A stretch of 64,000 bases of DNA from Limnobacter thiooxidans (GTDB lineage Bacteria; Pseudomonadota; Gammaproteobacteria; Burkholderiales; Burkholderiaceae_B). The translations under genes were made by a program, and so were the position numbers. Location: contig NZ_AP028947.1 in the NCBI RefSeq assembly GCF_036323495.1, forward strand, positions 2,604,001 to 2,668,000, in the 5' to 3' direction. How positions within the stretch are numbered: the stretch's first letter is position 1; each line of letters starts with the position of its first letter. This document shows positions 48,747 to 57,653 of this stretch, in pieces. Below the pieces are notes generated by a model that saw only the letters and a program-made list of their open reading frames with translations, did no database searches and was not told where the DNA came from.

Positions 48747-49691
48747 TCACGCTTTTTTGAACTCAGCCCGAACAGCTTCTTCAAGAAAATCGGCCACAAC
48801 CCGGGCTTTGAGCGACAACTGGCTGCCAGGCCCCGGTGGAAATACCAGGTACATGGGCAAACCACCGTGGGCCGGGTTGTCGCAATACCAGTCCTGAAGA
48901 ATTTCGACCAACTCTCCTCGGGCCAACGCACCCTGCAGCATCCAGTCGGCACTTCGCCCCAAGCCCAAACCAGCCTGAATGGCACGCACCACCATCATGG
49001 GGCTGGAACAGGTGAGCCACGATGCAACGCGGTGTTTCTGGCTGAGCCCTTGATCATTGCGCGGCCAGAATTCCCATTCCTTGAGATCACCACGCTGCGA
49101 GAATGCGATGCATTGGTGGCGTGCCAGGTCGGCAGGACTTTGCGGCACACCATGCTTTTCGAGATAGGCCGGGGCGGCATAGAGCTTGCGCCAGATGGTT
49201 GCAATTTTTCGCGCACGCAAGGAAGAATCCTGAAGCGGGCCCATGCGGACTGCGATATCAAACCCCTCTTCTACAATCAGGGCATTGCGGTTGGACAAAT
49301 CCAGTTGCAAATGCACATCAGGGTATCTTTCATGAAATTCCGGCAAACGGGGGGCCAGTATTTTTTCACCAACAATGACAGGAAGGCTGACACGTACCAC
49401 GCCTTGAGGCTTGCCGCTTTGCAGTTGGGTCAATGCGTCGCGAGCAGCTTGCTGATTTTCAAGCATTTGGCGCGCATACAGCTTGTAGGTTTCACCTGCT
49501 TCAGTAATTTTGACTTGCCGGGTGGTCCTGTTTAGCAAACGAACATTCAAGTGCGCTTCAAGCTGGGCGATTGAACGGCTTATGCTGGATGGATTTTCAC
49601 CCTTGAGCTTGGCTGCGGCGGCAAAACTGCCCCCGTTCACCACCATCAGGAAAGTTTCTGCGGCTTGAAGTTCATTGAAATTGTTGCTCAT
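48747..49691 (-). CDS. LysR family transcriptional regulator
   Basis: 314 residues. The N-terminal winged HTH reads NELQAAETFLMVVNGGSFAA then LKGENPSSISRSIAQLEAHL, followed by a complete substrate-binding domain. This subgroup (CrgA/DmlR-like) frequently controls a neighbouring gene; candidates are the downstream symporter (47796) and the divergent small exported protein (49781). A GTGCAA/TTGCAC dyad (49693-49731) precedes it. Confidence 0.88.
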   Translation of the reverse strand: MSNNFNELQAAETFLMVVNGGSFAAAAKLKGENPSSISRSIAQLEAHLNVRLLNRTTRQVKITEAGETYKLYARQMLENQQAARDALTQLQSGKPQGVVRVSLPVIVGEKILAPRLPEFHERYPDVHLQLDLSNRNALIVEEGFDIAVRMGPLQDSSLRARKIATIWRKLYAAPAYLEKHGVPQSPADLARHQCIAFSQRGDLKEWEFWPRNDQGLSQKHRVASWLTCSSPMMVVRAIQAGLGLGRSADWMLQGALARGELVEILQDWYCDNPAHGGLPMYLVFPPGPGSQLSLKARVVADFLEEAVRAEFKKA

Positions 49692-49780
49692 CGTGCAAGA
49701 GTGTTATTCACTTACGGTGATTTATTTGCACAATGTACATCAATACCATGACTTCACACCATCGAAAAGGAGTGTGAATC

Positions 49781-50029
49781 ATGAACGAATGGCCTGAAAA
49801 CCTGAACAGCCTGGATTTGAACTGGAGCCTGATTGGCACAGCAAACAGAGTGATCAAAAACTCAATATTTGGGCTTGCCTTACTAACCGTAATTGGTTTT
49901 GCTCAAGCCACCGAGTTACCCACGATCTTGGTGACACAAACGGCGGACTGGGTGGACTTTTCCGGATGGTTTGCCGATGGCGTGATTGGTGGTTTTGACG
50001 CTGCTGGCGCGAATGTTGGTGCTTGGTGA
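49781..50029 (+). CDS. small exported protein of unknown function
   Basis: 82 residues, start supported by AAGGAG eight bases upstream. A long N-terminal region is followed by a hydrophobic segment (SIFGLALLTVIGFAQA) that may be a signal peptide with cleavage after QA. The mature part ends in aromatic/acidic TADWVDFSGWFADGVIGGFD. No family recognised. It is divergent from the LysR gene. Confidence 0.6.
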   Translation: MNEWPENLNSLDLNWSLIGTANRVIKNSIFGLALLTVIGFAQATELPTILVTQTADWVDFSGWFADGVIGGFDAAGANVGAW

Positions 50030-50133
50030 GGTGGCTTGAATCACTAAAGAAGAACAAACAAATGCCGGCAAAGTCAGATTACACAAATGTAATTGGGTGG
50101 TATCCGCTTCGTCATTCGGAGGAATGCAAACTT

Positions 50134-50159
50134 GGTTCAGTGCAAGACCGCACTGAACC
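50134..50159. promoter_or_regulatory. perfect 10-bp hairpin before a small exported protein gene
   Basis: GGTTCAGTGC-AAGACC-GCACTGAACC: ten perfect pairs with a 6-nt loop, 19 bases before the ATG at 50179 and just before its Shine-Dalgarno. No T-run follows in either direction, so it is not a simple terminator. Confidence 0.5.
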
Positions 50160-50178
50160 CTGAAAACCGGAGAACGAT

Positions 50179-50373
50179 ATGAATACGCTCACAAATGTTT
50201 GCATTGCTTTGACTTTGGGTACTGCCTCAACCGTGACATTTGCCGCCAAGAGCGGAATGCCCGACAAAAACTGCACTACCCAGCCCAAAAACGTTACATC
50301 CGAGCCGGCTGTAACGGCAGGGAATCAGGATGCGGTGCTCAGTGCAATCGCAAAGGCCATGCGTGGCGTGTGA
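50179..50373 (+). CDS. small exported protein
   Basis: 64 residues; GGAG lies seven bases before the ATG. A signal peptide (VCIALTLGTASTVTFAA) should be cleaved near residue 23, leaving about 40 residues with a single Cys (KNCTTQ) and a short C-terminal helix. No family recognised. A strong hairpin lies just upstream. Confidence 0.58.
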   Translation: MNTLTNVCIALTLGTASTVTFAAKSGMPDKNCTTQPKNVTSEPAVTAGNQDAVLSAIAKAMRGV

Positions 50374-50381
50374 AGGAAACA

Positions 50382-50774
50382 CTAATCGCGAACCTGTACC
50401 GGTGGCCACCGCCACCAAGCCACCACAACAGCGAAGGCAAACAGGGTGTAAGCGAGGGTGAATACCCAACGGGGTGCCTGGTAAAAGAGTATGCCATGCA
50501 CCCAGTACTGAATGAAGCTGCCAAGGTAGTTGCCCTGCCCCGCCTGAATGCGCAGCCAGTTTTCCAGGGTGGTGAGGGGGCATTCAATGCCCAGCCAGCT
50601 TTCAGCAACCACGATGCCAATTGCTAGCAGGTGCAGTGCTCGAAACCACCAGCCATTGACCCACCGCCAATGCACAGCGTTGCCCACTGCGATCAGCAGC
50701 AAGCCCGCGACAACGAACAGCACGATGGCGAAATGAACCAGCAACACCGCGTCAGCAAGAAATGAATAATTCAT
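50382..50774 (-). CDS. DUF2784 membrane protein
   Basis: 130 residues with four membrane segments and the family start YSFLADAVLLVHFAIVLFVV. The central CPLTTLENWLR is a hallmark of DUF2784. Function unknown. It is convergent with the small exported protein gene and separated from the upstream acyl-CoA dehydrogenase by a terminator. Confidence 0.85.
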   Translation of the reverse strand: MNYSFLADAVLLVHFAIVLFVVAGLLLIAVGNAVHWRWVNGWWFRALHLLAIGIVVAESWLGIECPLTTLENWLRIQAGQGNYLGSFIQYWVHGILFYQAPRWVFTLAYTLFAFAVVVAWWRWPPVQVRD

Positions 50775-50789
50775 TGGCTCAGCATAAAC

Positions 50790-50818
50790 AAAAAGCCCCT
50801 CACAGGGAGGGGCTTTTT
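50790..50818 (-). terminator. rho-independent terminator after acyl-CoA dehydrogenase
   Basis: AAAAGCCCCT-CACAGGG-AGGGGCTTTTT: a GC-rich stem flanked by A and T runs, 25 bases past the dehydrogenase stop on the minus strand. Confidence 0.85.
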
Positions 50819-50842
50819 GAATTCAACAAAGATCAAAGCGAT

Positions 50843-52648
50843 TTAGAAATTGGCAACAGCCATTTCTGTCACGGCTTGATAACCATTGACGATACTGTCG
50901 CGTAGGCCAGGTACTGCATTCAGCACATGGTCAGCGAAGAAGCGTGAAGTCAAAATCTTGTCGCTGTAGAAACTGTCTGTTTCACCAGCCTTGATTTTGG
51001 CTTCAGCGGCCAACAGGGCACGGGCCATTTGCCAACCGGCCACGGTTGTGCCCGCAAGCTTCAAATAAGGCACTGAACCTGCAAACACCGCATTGGGATT
51101 GCCTTTCATGTTGTCCACCACGAACTGTGCTGTGTCCAGGAACGCAGCACGGGCCGCATCCAGGCGGCCTGCTACAGCCTTTGCATGAACAGAACCTGAC
51201 TCATTCAAGTGAGCTACTGTGCGTGCAATTTCAGCGCACAGGCCTTTCACCATGGCACCGCCATCGCGTGAAGTTTTGCGACCCACCAGGTCGTTGGCCT
51301 GAATGGCGGTCGTGCCTTCATAAATGGTCAGAATCTTGGCATCGCGGTAGTACTGCGCTGCACCTGTTTCTTCAATAAAGCCCATGCCGCCGTGAACTTG
51401 CACGCCGGTGGATGCGACTTCAATGCTCATCTCTGTAGACCAGCCCTTGACCAGCGGCACCATGAACTCGTAAACGGCCATGTTCTGCTTGCGGGTTGCT
51501 TCGTCTGAGTGAAAGTGTGCTGCATCGTACGCGGCACCAGCCACGCAGGCCATTGCACGTGCTGCTTCCACTTGCGCACGCATGCTCATCAACATGCGCT
51601 TGACATCGGGGTGGTTGATAATGGCCACGGCTTCGTTGGCGGAACCATCAACGGGACGTGACTGAACGCGGTCGTTGGCGTAACGCACAGCCTGCTGGTA
51701 GGCACGCTCGGCAACACCGATGCCCTGCACACCCACCTGGAAGCGGGCTGCGTTCATCATCACGAACATGTACTGCAGGCCCTTGTTTTCTTCACCAACC
51801 AGGTAGCCGATTGCGCCCTTGCCCACTTCGCCCTTGTCATCGCCATACAACAGCACTGCTGTTGGAGAGGCTTTGATGCCCAGCTTGTGTTCGATGGATG
51901 CGCAGTACACGTCGTTGCGCTTGCCCAAAGAACCGTCGCCATTCACCAGGAACTTGGGAACAACGAACAGGCTGATGCCCTTCACGCCTTCAGGCGCATC
52001 GGGGGTACGGGCCAACACCAAGTGGACGATGTTCTCGGCCATGTCGTGTTCGCCGTAAGTGATGTAAATCTTCTGGCCGGAAATGCGGTAAGTACCATCA
52101 CCCTGCGGCACGGCCTTGGAACGAACCATGGCCAAGTCTGAACCGGCTTGTGGCTCGGTCAGGTTCATGGTGCCGGTCCATTCACCGGAAATCATTTTGG
52201 GCAAATAAGTTTCTTTCTGTTCCTGGCTACCTGCCACCAACAGTGCTTCAATGGCACCGTCGGTCAACAAGGGGCACAGCGCAAAGCTGAGGTTGGCTCC
52301 GTTAACCATTTCCATGCAAGGTGTTGCCACCAGCTTGGGCAAGCCCTGACCTCCAAATTCAGAAGGGTGCTGCAGACCTTGCCAGCCCTGCTCACCAAAT
52401 GCCTTGAAAGCTTGCTTGAAGCCTTTGGCTGTGGTTACAACGCCGTCTTTCCAGTTGGCGGCTTCCACGTCGCCCGACCAGTTCAATGGGGCAACCACTT
52501 CGCTGGTGAACTTCGCGTTCTCGTTCAGAACCGCATCCACGGTTTCCTCGGTTGCGTCTTCACAACCGGGCAACTGGGATACCTGATCCAGACCTGCCAA
52601 TTCCTTCAACACAAACATCATGTCTTTGACTGGGGCGTTGTAACTCAT
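50843..52648 (-). CDS. acyl-CoA dehydrogenase with C-terminal extension (DmdC-like)
   Basis: 601 residues, longer than classical ACADs (about 390). The central MNLTEPQAGSDLAMVRSKA and KIYITYGEHDM segments hold the FAD, and ILTIYEGTTAIQANDLVGRK carries the catalytic Glu. The last 130 residues form the extra helical domain of the DmdC/AidB-related group. Members oxidise long-chain or 3-methylmercaptopropionyl-CoA. Its neighbour etfA, 37 bases upstream on the same strand, supplies its electron acceptor, so this is a beta-oxidation electron-transfer operon. Confidence 0.88.
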   Translation of the reverse strand: MSYNAPVKDMMFVLKELAGLDQVSQLPGCEDATEETVDAVLNENAKFTSEVVAPLNWSGDVEAANWKDGVVTTAKGFKQAFKAFGEQGWQGLQHPSEFGGQGLPKLVATPCMEMVNGANLSFALCPLLTDGAIEALLVAGSQEQKETYLPKMISGEWTGTMNLTEPQAGSDLAMVRSKAVPQGDGTYRISGQKIYITYGEHDMAENIVHLVLARTPDAPEGVKGISLFVVPKFLVNGDGSLGKRNDVYCASIEHKLGIKASPTAVLLYGDDKGEVGKGAIGYLVGEENKGLQYMFVMMNAARFQVGVQGIGVAERAYQQAVRYANDRVQSRPVDGSANEAVAIINHPDVKRMLMSMRAQVEAARAMACVAGAAYDAAHFHSDEATRKQNMAVYEFMVPLVKGWSTEMSIEVASTGVQVHGGMGFIEETGAAQYYRDAKILTIYEGTTAIQANDLVGRKTSRDGGAMVKGLCAEIARTVAHLNESGSVHAKAVAGRLDAARAAFLDTAQFVVDNMKGNPNAVFAGSVPYLKLAGTTVAGWQMARALLAAEAKIKAGETDSFYSDKILTSRFFADHVLNAVPGLRDSIVNGYQAVTEMAVANF

Positions 52649-52685
52649 TGTCGTCTCCTGATACAGCTTTGCGTGTTTTGATTGC

Positions 52686-53615
52686 TTACAGTTTTTCGGT
52701 CAGTTGGGGTACAACCTCAAACAGGTCGCCCACCAGACCGTAATCGGCCACACCAAAAATTGGTGCTTCGGGATCTTTGTTGACAGCAACGATCACCTTG
52801 CTGTCTTTCATGCCGGCCAAGTGCTGAATGGCACCGGAAATACCGAAAGCCATGTACAACTGGGGCGCCACGATTTTGCCGGTTTGGCCAACCTGCCAAT
52901 CGTTGGGTGCATAGCCTGCATCAACTGCAGCGCGTGATGCGCCAATGGCAGCATTCAACTTGTCAGCCAACGGGTTCAGCACGCTGAAGTTTTCAGCAGA
53001 GCCCATGCCACGGCCGCCGGAGATGATGGTGCCTGCGGCTGTCAACTCAGGACGGTCGCTCTTGGCCACTTCTCGGCTTACAAATGTGGACTTGCCGGAA
53101 TCGGGAGCAGCACTCAGGTTTTCAATAGCAGCCGAACCACCTTCTGCTGCAACTGGATCAAATGCGGTTGTACGCACAGTGATCACCTTGGTTGAGTCGG
53201 AAGACTGAACCGTGGCAATTACGTTACCCGCATAAATTGGGCGTGTGAATGTGTCTGCACTTTCAACGCTGATGATGTCGGAAATCTGTGCAACGTCCAG
53301 CTTGGCCGCAACACGTGGCAACACGTTTTTGCCCACGCTGGTTGAAGGAGCCAGAATGTGGCTGTAGCTAGCAGCCACGGCCAGAATCTGTGCGGCCAGG
53401 TTTTCTGCCAACTGGTCGCCCAGTGAATCGGAATCGGCAACCAGGACCTTGGCCACACCCACTGCCTTGGCAGCGTGTTCAGCAGCAGCGCCACAACCCT
53501 TGCCGGAAACCAGCACGTGGATGTCGCCACCAATTTTTTGGGCCGCGGCGATGGTGTTCAGCGTGGCGGGCTTGATGCTTTGATTGTCGTGTTCTGCAAT
53601 AACGAGTACTGACAT
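52686..53615 (-). CDS. etfA: electron transfer flavoprotein alpha subunit
   Basis: 309 residues. The C-terminal FAD domain has SGGRGMGSAENF, the APNDWQVGQTGKIVAPQLYM segment and GISGAIQHLAGMKDSKVIVAVN, the standard ETF-alpha signature. It carries electrons from acyl-CoA dehydrogenases to ETF:quinone oxidoreductase. etfB is 25 bases upstream and the dehydrogenase downstream. Confidence 0.95.
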   Translation of the reverse strand: MSVLVIAEHDNQSIKPATLNTIAAAQKIGGDIHVLVSGKGCGAAAEHAAKAVGVAKVLVADSDSLGDQLAENLAAQILAVAASYSHILAPSTSVGKNVLPRVAAKLDVAQISDIISVESADTFTRPIYAGNVIATVQSSDSTKVITVRTTAFDPVAAEGGSAAIENLSAAPDSGKSTFVSREVAKSDRPELTAAGTIISGGRGMGSAENFSVLNPLADKLNAAIGASRAAVDAGYAPNDWQVGQTGKIVAPQLYMAFGISGAIQHLAGMKDSKVIVAVNKDPEAPIFGVADYGLVGDLFEVVPQLTEKL

Positions 53616-53640
53616 GATTTGTGCTCCTATATTCCCTGTG

Positions 53641-54390
53641 TTAGATCACTTTCGCTTCGTTCTTCAGCTTGTCTACCAGCGTGGCCACATCGGGCACGGT
53701 GATACCGGCTGAACGTGTGGGCGGGTCGCTCACTTTCAGGGTTTTAATGCGTGGATCCACATTCACGCCCAAATCAGCGGGCTTGATGGTGTCGATCTGT
53801 TTTTTCTTGGCTTTCATGATGTTGGGCAGGGTCACATAACGTGGCTCGTTCAAGCGCAGGTCGGTGGTAACAACCGCTGGCAAGCTCAGGCTCACAGTTT
53901 CCAGGCCGCCGTCTACTTCACGTGTTACATTCACTTTGCCGCCTTCTACAACCACTTTGGAAGCAAATGTGCCTTGTGGCATGTCGGCCAGTGCAGCCAG
54001 CATCTGGCCGGTTTGGTTGCAATCGTCGTCAATGGCTTGCTTGCCCATGATGACCAGATCAATGCCTTCTTTTTCAACAATGGCTTTCAGGATTTTGGCC
54101 ACGGCCAAAGGCTGCAATTCCACGTCGGTTTCAACCAGAATGCCACGGTCGGCACCGATGGCGGCAGCTGTACGCAATGTTTCCACGCACTGGGCCACGC
54201 CACAGCTCACCGCGATCACTTCAGTGGCCACGCCAGCTTCTTTCAAGCGTGTGGCTTCTTCAACCGCGATTTCGTCGAAGGGGTTCATGGACATTTTGAC
54301 GTTGGCAATATCTACGCCAGAACCATCGCTTTTGCAGCGAACTTTGACGTTGTAATCGACTACGCGTTTAACGGGTACCAGGATCTTCAT
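53641..54390 (-). CDS. etfB: electron transfer flavoprotein beta subunit
   Basis: 249 residues from the ATG at 54390 ([14 protein letters not shown]), the conserved family N-terminus and length; a second ATG three codons upstream is too close to AAGGG. The AMP-binding segment ([14 protein letters not shown]) and [20 protein letters not shown] are present. It forms the ETF heterodimer with etfA. Confidence 0.95.
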   Translation of the reverse strand: MKILVPVKRVVDYNVKVRCKSDGSGVDIANVKMSMNPFDEIAVEEATRLKEAGVATEVIAVSCGVAQCVETLRTAAAIGADRGILVETDVELQPLAVAKILKAIVEKEGIDLVIMGKQAIDDDCNQTGQMLAALADMPQGTFASKVVVEGGKVNVTREVDGGLETVSLSLPAVVTTDLRLNEPRYVTLPNIMKAKKKQIDTIKPADLGVNVDPRIKTLKVSDPPTRSAGITVPDVATLVDKLKNEAKVI

Positions 54391-54432
54391 GCAAGCCATC
54401 CCTTTTGTTGAAATTGGAGAATAGATGATTGG

Positions 54433-54472
54433 ATTATACGAAGCGTTTTTATAAAAAACGCACGATCGTTCG
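54433..54472 (-). promoter_or_regulatory. etfB promoter region with two palindromes
   Basis: On the minus strand TATAAT (54433-54438) lies 43 bases before etfB. Directly upstream are GCGTTTTT-TAT-AAAAACGC (54443-54461, perfect 8-bp arms) and CGAACGATCGTGCG (54459-54472, palindromic except one pair). The latter resembles TetR-type operators of fatty-acid degradation genes; both overlap where the -35 would be. Confidence 0.5.
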
Positions 54473-54564
54473 ATTTTTCATAGAGTCTACACTCTAAGGG
54501 CCGTTCTGTCGAGGCAAGGAATTGACAGAATCAGCCAATTTCACTCCATTTTACTGATTCAGTT

Positions 54565-55485
54565 TTACCCAGCCAAAGCCTCGACATGGGCGTAAACAGA
54601 ATCGGCCAGTGCCTCCAGCTCGTAGCCGCCCTCCAGCGTACTGACCAGTTTGCCGTCGCAATACTCCTCAGCCACACGCTTTAGAAAACCGGTTATCCAG
54701 CCATAGTCTTCGGTGGTCAATTGAAGGTCTGCCAGCGGATCACTTTCATGTGCATCAAAGCCCGCCGACACCAGCACAAGCTGCGGTTTGAACTGATCGA
54801 TAGCATCCACCCAATGCTTTTGAATGGCCTGCTTGATTGCTTCACGCCCACCACCCGGCTGTATGGGGCAATTTACCATGTTGCTTGCACCATCCAACCC
54901 GCCACTGAATGGGTAAAGCGGCGACTGAAAAATACTGCACATCAACACCTTGGGGTTGTTGGCAAATGCATGTTCGGTGCCGTTTCCATGGTGCACGTCA
55001 AAATCAACAATCAGCACGCGTTCCAACCGGTAGGCGTCCATGGCATGTTGCGCCGCAATGGCGACGTTGTTGAACACACAGAACCCCATGGCCTTGTCGA
55101 CACAAGCATGGTGGCCGGGTGGTCGCACCGCACAAAAGGCATTGTTCACCGCGTGCGCCATGACCAAGTCAACAGCATGCACACAAGCACCCGCCGCGCG
55201 GCGGGCGGCATCCAGAGAAAACTCGGACAAGGTGGTGTCGCCGTCAATGTCGATGTTGCGCTTCAAGGGGAAACGCGCCTTGATACTTTCAACATACGCA
55301 GGCGTGTGCACAGCCGTGACGGCTGGCCAAGACACTTCGGGCGCCTCGCAGTGCACAAGGCGCGACCACAAATCCGAGGCCTCAAGCTTTTGCCGGATCA
55401 CCTTCAAACGGGCCATGCTTTCCGGATGGCCCAAACCCGGATTATGCAAGGCGCAATCGGCATGGGAAATATAGGCTGTGGTCAT
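54565..55485 (-). CDS. histone deacetylase family protein (acetylpolyamine/acyl amidohydrolase-like)
   Basis: 306 residues. Zinc- and catalysis-related motifs are present: RPPGHHAC (His pair), VDFDVHHGNGTEHAF (zinc Asp and His), and LVSAGFDAHESDPLADL (third zinc ligand). Bacterial members remove acetyl groups from polyamines or other small amines, or from proteins; the substrate is open. It is divergent from mltB. Confidence 0.88.
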   Translation of the reverse strand: MTTAYISHADCALHNPGLGHPESMARLKVIRQKLEASDLWSRLVHCEAPEVSWPAVTAVHTPAYVESIKARFPLKRNIDIDGDTTLSEFSLDAARRAAGACVHAVDLVMAHAVNNAFCAVRPPGHHACVDKAMGFCVFNNVAIAAQHAMDAYRLERVLIVDFDVHHGNGTEHAFANNPKVLMCSIFQSPLYPFSGGLDGASNMVNCPIQPGGGREAIKQAIQKHWVDAIDQFKPQLVLVSAGFDAHESDPLADLQLTTEDYGWITGFLKRVAEEYCDGKLVSTLEGGYELEALADSVYAHVEALAG

Positions 55486-55600
55486 GGCTCAGGCCAAATC
55501 CACAGGCAAATGCTGGGTTATAGTGGGGCCAAGACCTGTCAACAACAGCAAAAGCACACAGGGCTTGTACCTGCCACCTCTGACTACCCAAATACCGGAC

Positions 55601-56656
55601 ATGCTGATTCCTTTTGAAACTGCTCGCAGACTTGTTAAATCCATTGCCTCCATTCTAATCAGCACAGCGCTTTACACTCAAGCGGCACATGCCCAAGACA
55701 CCACTCGGGTGAATTTTTCTGAACGGGAAGCTGCTGTTTCCATGGCCCAGCGTCTTCAGGAAAAAGAAGGCATTGCAATTGCGGATACCCTCGCCTTGCT
55801 GAAACAGGCGGAGCTGCTGCCAAGGGTTGTACAAGCCGTCAAGCCTCCAAAAACCAAGGGGGTACGCAATTGGGACACCTACCGCAGCCGCTTTGTGGAA
55901 CCCATTCGAATTCGAAAAGGAATGGCATTCTGGAATGAAAACCTGGAAACCTTGAAGCAAGCCGAGGCCAAGTACAACATTCCGCAAGAAGTGATTGTGG
56001 CCATTATTGGCGTGGAAACCATTTACGGGGAACACATCGGGAATTACCGCGTGCTTGATTCACTGGCCACGCTGGCCTTTGCGTACCCGGAAGGGCAAAA
56101 AGATCGATCCGGTTTTTTCTTGAGTGAACTTGAGTCATTCATTGCCCTGTGCAACAAAACCCACCTGGACGCGCTGGAAGTCAAAGGCTCGTATGCCGGC
56201 GCCATAGGTTTAGGGCAATTCATGCCCAGCTCATGGACTGCCTATGCGGTGGATGGCGATGCCGATGGCATTGTTGACCTGTTTCACAGCCGGAAAGATG
56301 CCATTTTCAGTGTGGCCAACTTCCTGAAAGTGCATGGCTGGGAAAGTGGCAAAGCCACACGCGTGCTGGTGGACATTGAGCACGCAGACAACCTGGCTGA
56401 ACTGCTGGCACCCGATATCGTGCCCACCTTTACTGCGGCTGCCATGCAGCAAAAAGGCCTGAAACTGAACGGTGAAACACTGCCTGATGAAAAGCTGGCT
56501 CTGATTGAACTGGTTCGCGGCGAAGGTGAATCAGCTTACGTGGTAGGTGGCCAGAACTTCTTCGTGGTGACTCGGTACAACCGCAGTTCCTTCTATGCCA
56601 ATGCCGTTCTCGAATTGAGCGAAGCATTGAAGCTGAGAAGGGACATGCTGAACTGA
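55601..56656 (+). CDS. mltB: membrane-bound lytic murein transglycosylase B
   Basis: 351 residues from the ATG at 55601, which starts a signal peptide (SILISTALYTQAAHA); the frame extends upstream to 55478 over the divergent gene start. No lipobox Cys is seen, so the enzyme may be soluble periplasmic. Catalytic Glu lies in GVETIYGEHIGNY, followed by YAGAIGLGQFMPSSW and the YAVDGDADGIVDLF EF-hand-like loop of Slt35. It cleaves peptidoglycan to 1,6-anhydromuropeptides. Confidence 0.9.
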   Translation: MLIPFETARRLVKSIASILISTALYTQAAHAQDTTRVNFSEREAAVSMAQRLQEKEGIAIADTLALLKQAELLPRVVQAVKPPKTKGVRNWDTYRSRFVEPIRIRKGMAFWNENLETLKQAEAKYNIPQEVIVAIIGVETIYGEHIGNYRVLDSLATLAFAYPEGQKDRSGFFLSELESFIALCNKTHLDALEVKGSYAGAIGLGQFMPSSWTAYAVDGDADGIVDLFHSRKDAIFSVANFLKVHGWESGKATRVLVDIEHADNLAELLAPDIVPTFTAAAMQQKGLKLNGETLPDEKLALIELVRGEGESAYVVGGQNFFVVTRYNRSSFYANAVLELSEALKLRRDMLN

Positions 56657-56663
56657 GCTTTAA

Positions 56664-57566
56664 CTAAGCCGGAAAAACCCCAGTGGACAGGTAACGATCG
56701 CCCCTGTCGCACACGATGAACACGATGGTAGCGTTTTCCACTTCTTCGGCAATTTTCAAGGCGATGTGCGCCGCACCGGCCGCTGAAATGCCGCAGAAAA
56801 TACCCTCTTCTGCCGCCATTTTGCGAGCCATTTCCTCAGCCTCAGCTTGGGTAACCTGAACCACGCGGTCTACGCCAGCGGGTTTGTAAATTTTCGGCAG
56901 GTATTCCTGGGGCCACTTGCGAATACCGGGAATTTGAGACCCTTCACTGGGTTCAGCACCGATAATTTGTACATTCGGGTTTTGGCTTTTCAAGTAACGC
57001 GACACGCCCATGATGGAACCTGTGGTGCCCATGGCGCTCACGAAATGAGTGACCTTGCCGGCGGTGTCTCGCCAGATTTCAGGTCCGGTGGTTTCAAAAT
57101 GGGCAAGCGGGTTGTCCTCATTGGCAAACTGGTCAAGAATCACGCCCTTGCCCTGATCCCGCATTTGCTCGGCCAAATCTCGCGCATATTCCATTCCGCC
57201 TTTTTGGGGCGTCAATACAATTTCTGCACCAAAGGCCCGCATGGTTTGACGGCGTTCAATGCTGAGGTGTTCCGGCATGATCAGCACCATGCGATAACCA
57301 CGAATGGCAGCTGCCATGGCCAGCGCAATGCCGGTGTTGCCCGAGGTGGCTTCGATCAAAGTATCGCCGGGCTTGATATTTCCACGTGCCTCGGCATGCT
57401 TGATCATGGAAATCGCCGGGCGGTCTTTGACAGAACCTGCCGGGTTATTGCCTTCAAGCTTGCCCAGAACCACATTGCCACGGCTTGCATTGCCTTGGCC
57501 CGGCAGGCGTTGCAGTTGCACCAGTGGGGTGTTGCCGATGGTGTCTTCGATGGTGAGGTATTTCAA
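56664..57566 (-). CDS. cysM: cysteine synthase B
   Basis: 300 residues of the PLP beta-family. The PLP Lys is in NNPAGSVKDRPA, SGNTG binds the substrate carboxylate, and the C-terminal GGISAAGA-like segment (GISAAGAAH) binds phosphate. The NNPAGSVKDRPA wording is that of CysM rather than CysK. It makes cysteine (or S-sulfocysteine) from O-acetylserine. It ends eight bases from convergent mltB. Confidence 0.93.
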   Translation of the reverse strand: MKYLTIEDTIGNTPLVQLQRLPGQGNASRGNVVLGKLEGNNPAGSVKDRPAISMIKHAEARGNIKPGDTLIEATSGNTGIALAMAAAIRGYRMVLIMPEHLSIERRQTMRAFGAEIVLTPQKGGMEYARDLAEQMRDQGKGVILDQFANEDNPLAHFETTGPEIWRDTAGKVTHFVSAMGTTGSIMGVSRYLKSQNPNVQIIGAEPSEGSQIPGIRKWPQEYLPKIYKPAGVDRVVQVTQAEAEEMARKMAAEEGIFCGISAAGAAHIALKIAEEVENATIVFIVCDRGDRYLSTGVFPA

Positions 57567-57653
57567 AGCCGGATCACTTTTAACAAAGGTAATCCGGCTA
57601 TTTTACTGCGCTTGAAGCGGGTGTGCCCATTGGCAGCACCCAATATGAGACGC

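Noticed and set aside
49693..49731. GTGCAA/TTGCAC dyad as a definite LysR operator
   Set aside because: Arms are only 6 bp with a 27-bp centre, too little to distinguish from chance.
50124..50156. Ten-codon leader peptide (MQTWFSARPH) overlapping the hairpin before the 64-residue gene
   Set aside because: The GGAGG is only one base from the ATG, too close for normal initiation, and no amino-acid bias suggests attenuation.
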